A DNA stretch of 46,363 nt from the IMG/VR virus record IMGVR_UViG_3300035698_030421, positions 1 through 46,363 of that record; one strand, written 5' to 3'. The position numbers were made by a program, and so were the translations under genes. Below are positions 45,813 through 46,363 of the stretch, piece by piece. Numbering within the stretch: position 1 is the stretch's first letter; each line of letters begins with the position of its first letter. This DNA is from a virus. The notes beneath the pieces are model-generated. The model saw nothing but the letters and a program-made list of their open reading frames with translations. It was not told the origin of the DNA and ran no database searches.

Positions 45813-46107
45813 TCCTAGTGTGCCAAGCCTTTGGGTCTACTGCACATTTTTGGCAGTGGTGAGTCATTATTGCCATGAGTTGAATAACTTTATATCCAAT
45901 TTTATCGTTGGCCAGACACTCTCTGCTATCAAATCCGTTCAGTCTTTCCTCTTCTTCTTGCAAAAACCTGGCCCAATATCTCAACTGTCCACCCTCTAGC
46001 CTCATCACAGAGTCACACCAATTTTCAGCTATGGCCAAGACCATTGGTTCACACAACTTCATATCGTAGGCATTGCCCATTCGTTTTAAAAATTGTTGCT
46101 TAGTCAT
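45790..46107 (-). CDS. Helical early protein, unknown function
   Basis: 105 residues, helical; cysteines and histidines near the C-terminus (MTHHCQKCAVDP, HTRSGFCDH) could bind zinc. Overlaps the upstream gene by four bases (ATGA) and the downstream one by 23. Confidence 0.65.
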   Translation of the reverse strand: MTKQQFLKRMGNAYDMKLCEPMVLAIAENWCDSVMRLEGGQLRYWARFLQEEEERLNGFDSRECLANDKIGYKVIQLMAIMTHHCQKCAVDPKAWHTRSGFCDHI

Positions 46108-46363
46108 TGTTCATCTCCACTGCCTAATAAATTGTCAGATTGATAGTGTTCAAAAACAGTTTGATTACCCATCACTACATAGGGTAAAAATACCTCTTCA
46201 AATTTAACCATCTCAGTTTCAATCAAAGCCAATTGAGCATCAATCCAATCATGTATGTTTTTCCAAGCCGTTCTTTCTACCTGTTTCAACCCTGCTCTAG
46301 TCAATTGGTTTAAATTTGCACCATACATAACTTTAGCCACTCCCTCAATTCTGGCTGGTAATC
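46104..46363 (-). CDS. 3' part of the junction gene with WxxAQLALIE motif
   Basis: The frame is open to the window edge and reads LPARIEGVAKVMYG..., then RTAWKNIHDWIDAQLALIE and VKFEEVFLPYVVMGNQTVFEHY. This is the C-terminal half of a common small phage protein of unknown function. No good ribosome binding site lies at internal GTG/ATG codons, so the true start is probably the ATG at 89 on the other window end. Confidence 0.65.
   Translation of the reverse strand, partial: LPARIEGVAKVMYGANLNQLTRAGLKQVERTAWKNIHDWIDAQLALIETEMVKFEEVFLPYVVMGNQTVFEHYQSDNLLGSGDEQ

Noticed and set aside
1-46363. Alternative genetic code (TGA read as Gly or Trp)
   Set aside because: TGA ends many genes in exact ATGA overlaps (for example 1456, 499, 28249, 38910), so it functions as a stop.

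Overview
The window looks like the genome of a tailed double-stranded DNA phage. It carries a complete set of terminase, portal, scaffold, capsid, adaptor, tail and lysis genes, and no ribosomal, tRNA or ordinary bacterial metabolic genes. The virion set is podovirus-like: a portal of about 740 residues, a P22 gp10-like stabilisation protein, a gp4-like adaptor, three probable ejection proteins, and no tape measure or sheath. The DNA is AT-rich. TGA is used as a stop, many genes overlap as ATGA, and AAAGGAG-type ribosome binding sites are common, so the standard bacterial code applies. I see no integrase, DNA polymerase, primase or helicase. The host cannot be named from the sequence. The two window ends appear to carry the two halves of one gene, so this is probably a circular or circularly permuted genome of about 46.4 kb cut inside that gene.

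Layout. Almost everything is on the minus strand. From a regulatory hub at 39.9-41.0 kb the leftward arm runs as follows: packaging (39.8-36.6 kb: small terminase, orphan antitoxin, zinc microproteins, large terminase), portal and transglycosylase (36.6-33.5), scaffold, decoration and major capsid (33.4-31.0), small head genes (31.0-29.85), a 10.5-kb glycan-modification cassette (29.8-19.3), tail fibre genes (19.3-12.3), stabilisation and ejection proteins (12.3-6.7), lysis (6.7-5.3), then recombination and early genes (5.3-0.1). Across the window junction it continues into 46.36-43.36 kb (Fic protein, small membrane proteins). A short rightward arm (40.96-43.38 kb) carries small early genes, including a reduced beta-clamp-like protein. 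The two arms converge at 43.36-43.38 kb.

The standout system has two parts. Four genes in the virion modules (30759-31007, 17923-19278, 15481-17919, 10375-10776) carry long, almost pure Thr/Ser repeats, up to 451 residues. Between the head and tail genes lies a cassette of six glycosyltransferases, three methyltransferase domains (one fused to a deacetylase-like domain), an O-acetyltransferase and a nucleotide-sugar dehydrogenase, with its own sigma70-like promoter and an intrinsic terminator. The economical hypothesis is that the phage encodes mucin-like acceptor domains on its virion together with the machinery to glycosylate them. This is inference from co-occurrence.

The regulatory hub at 39.9-41.0 kb holds overlapping face-to-face promoters, a second promoter pair duplicated in inverted orientation, two intrinsic terminators and about 0.7 kb of highly structured non-coding sequence that may be a large phage RNA. 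Several near-consensus promoters sit so close to the start codon that the mRNAs should be leaderless, and an 8-bp palindrome (ATTGCAAT) recurs at several promoters.
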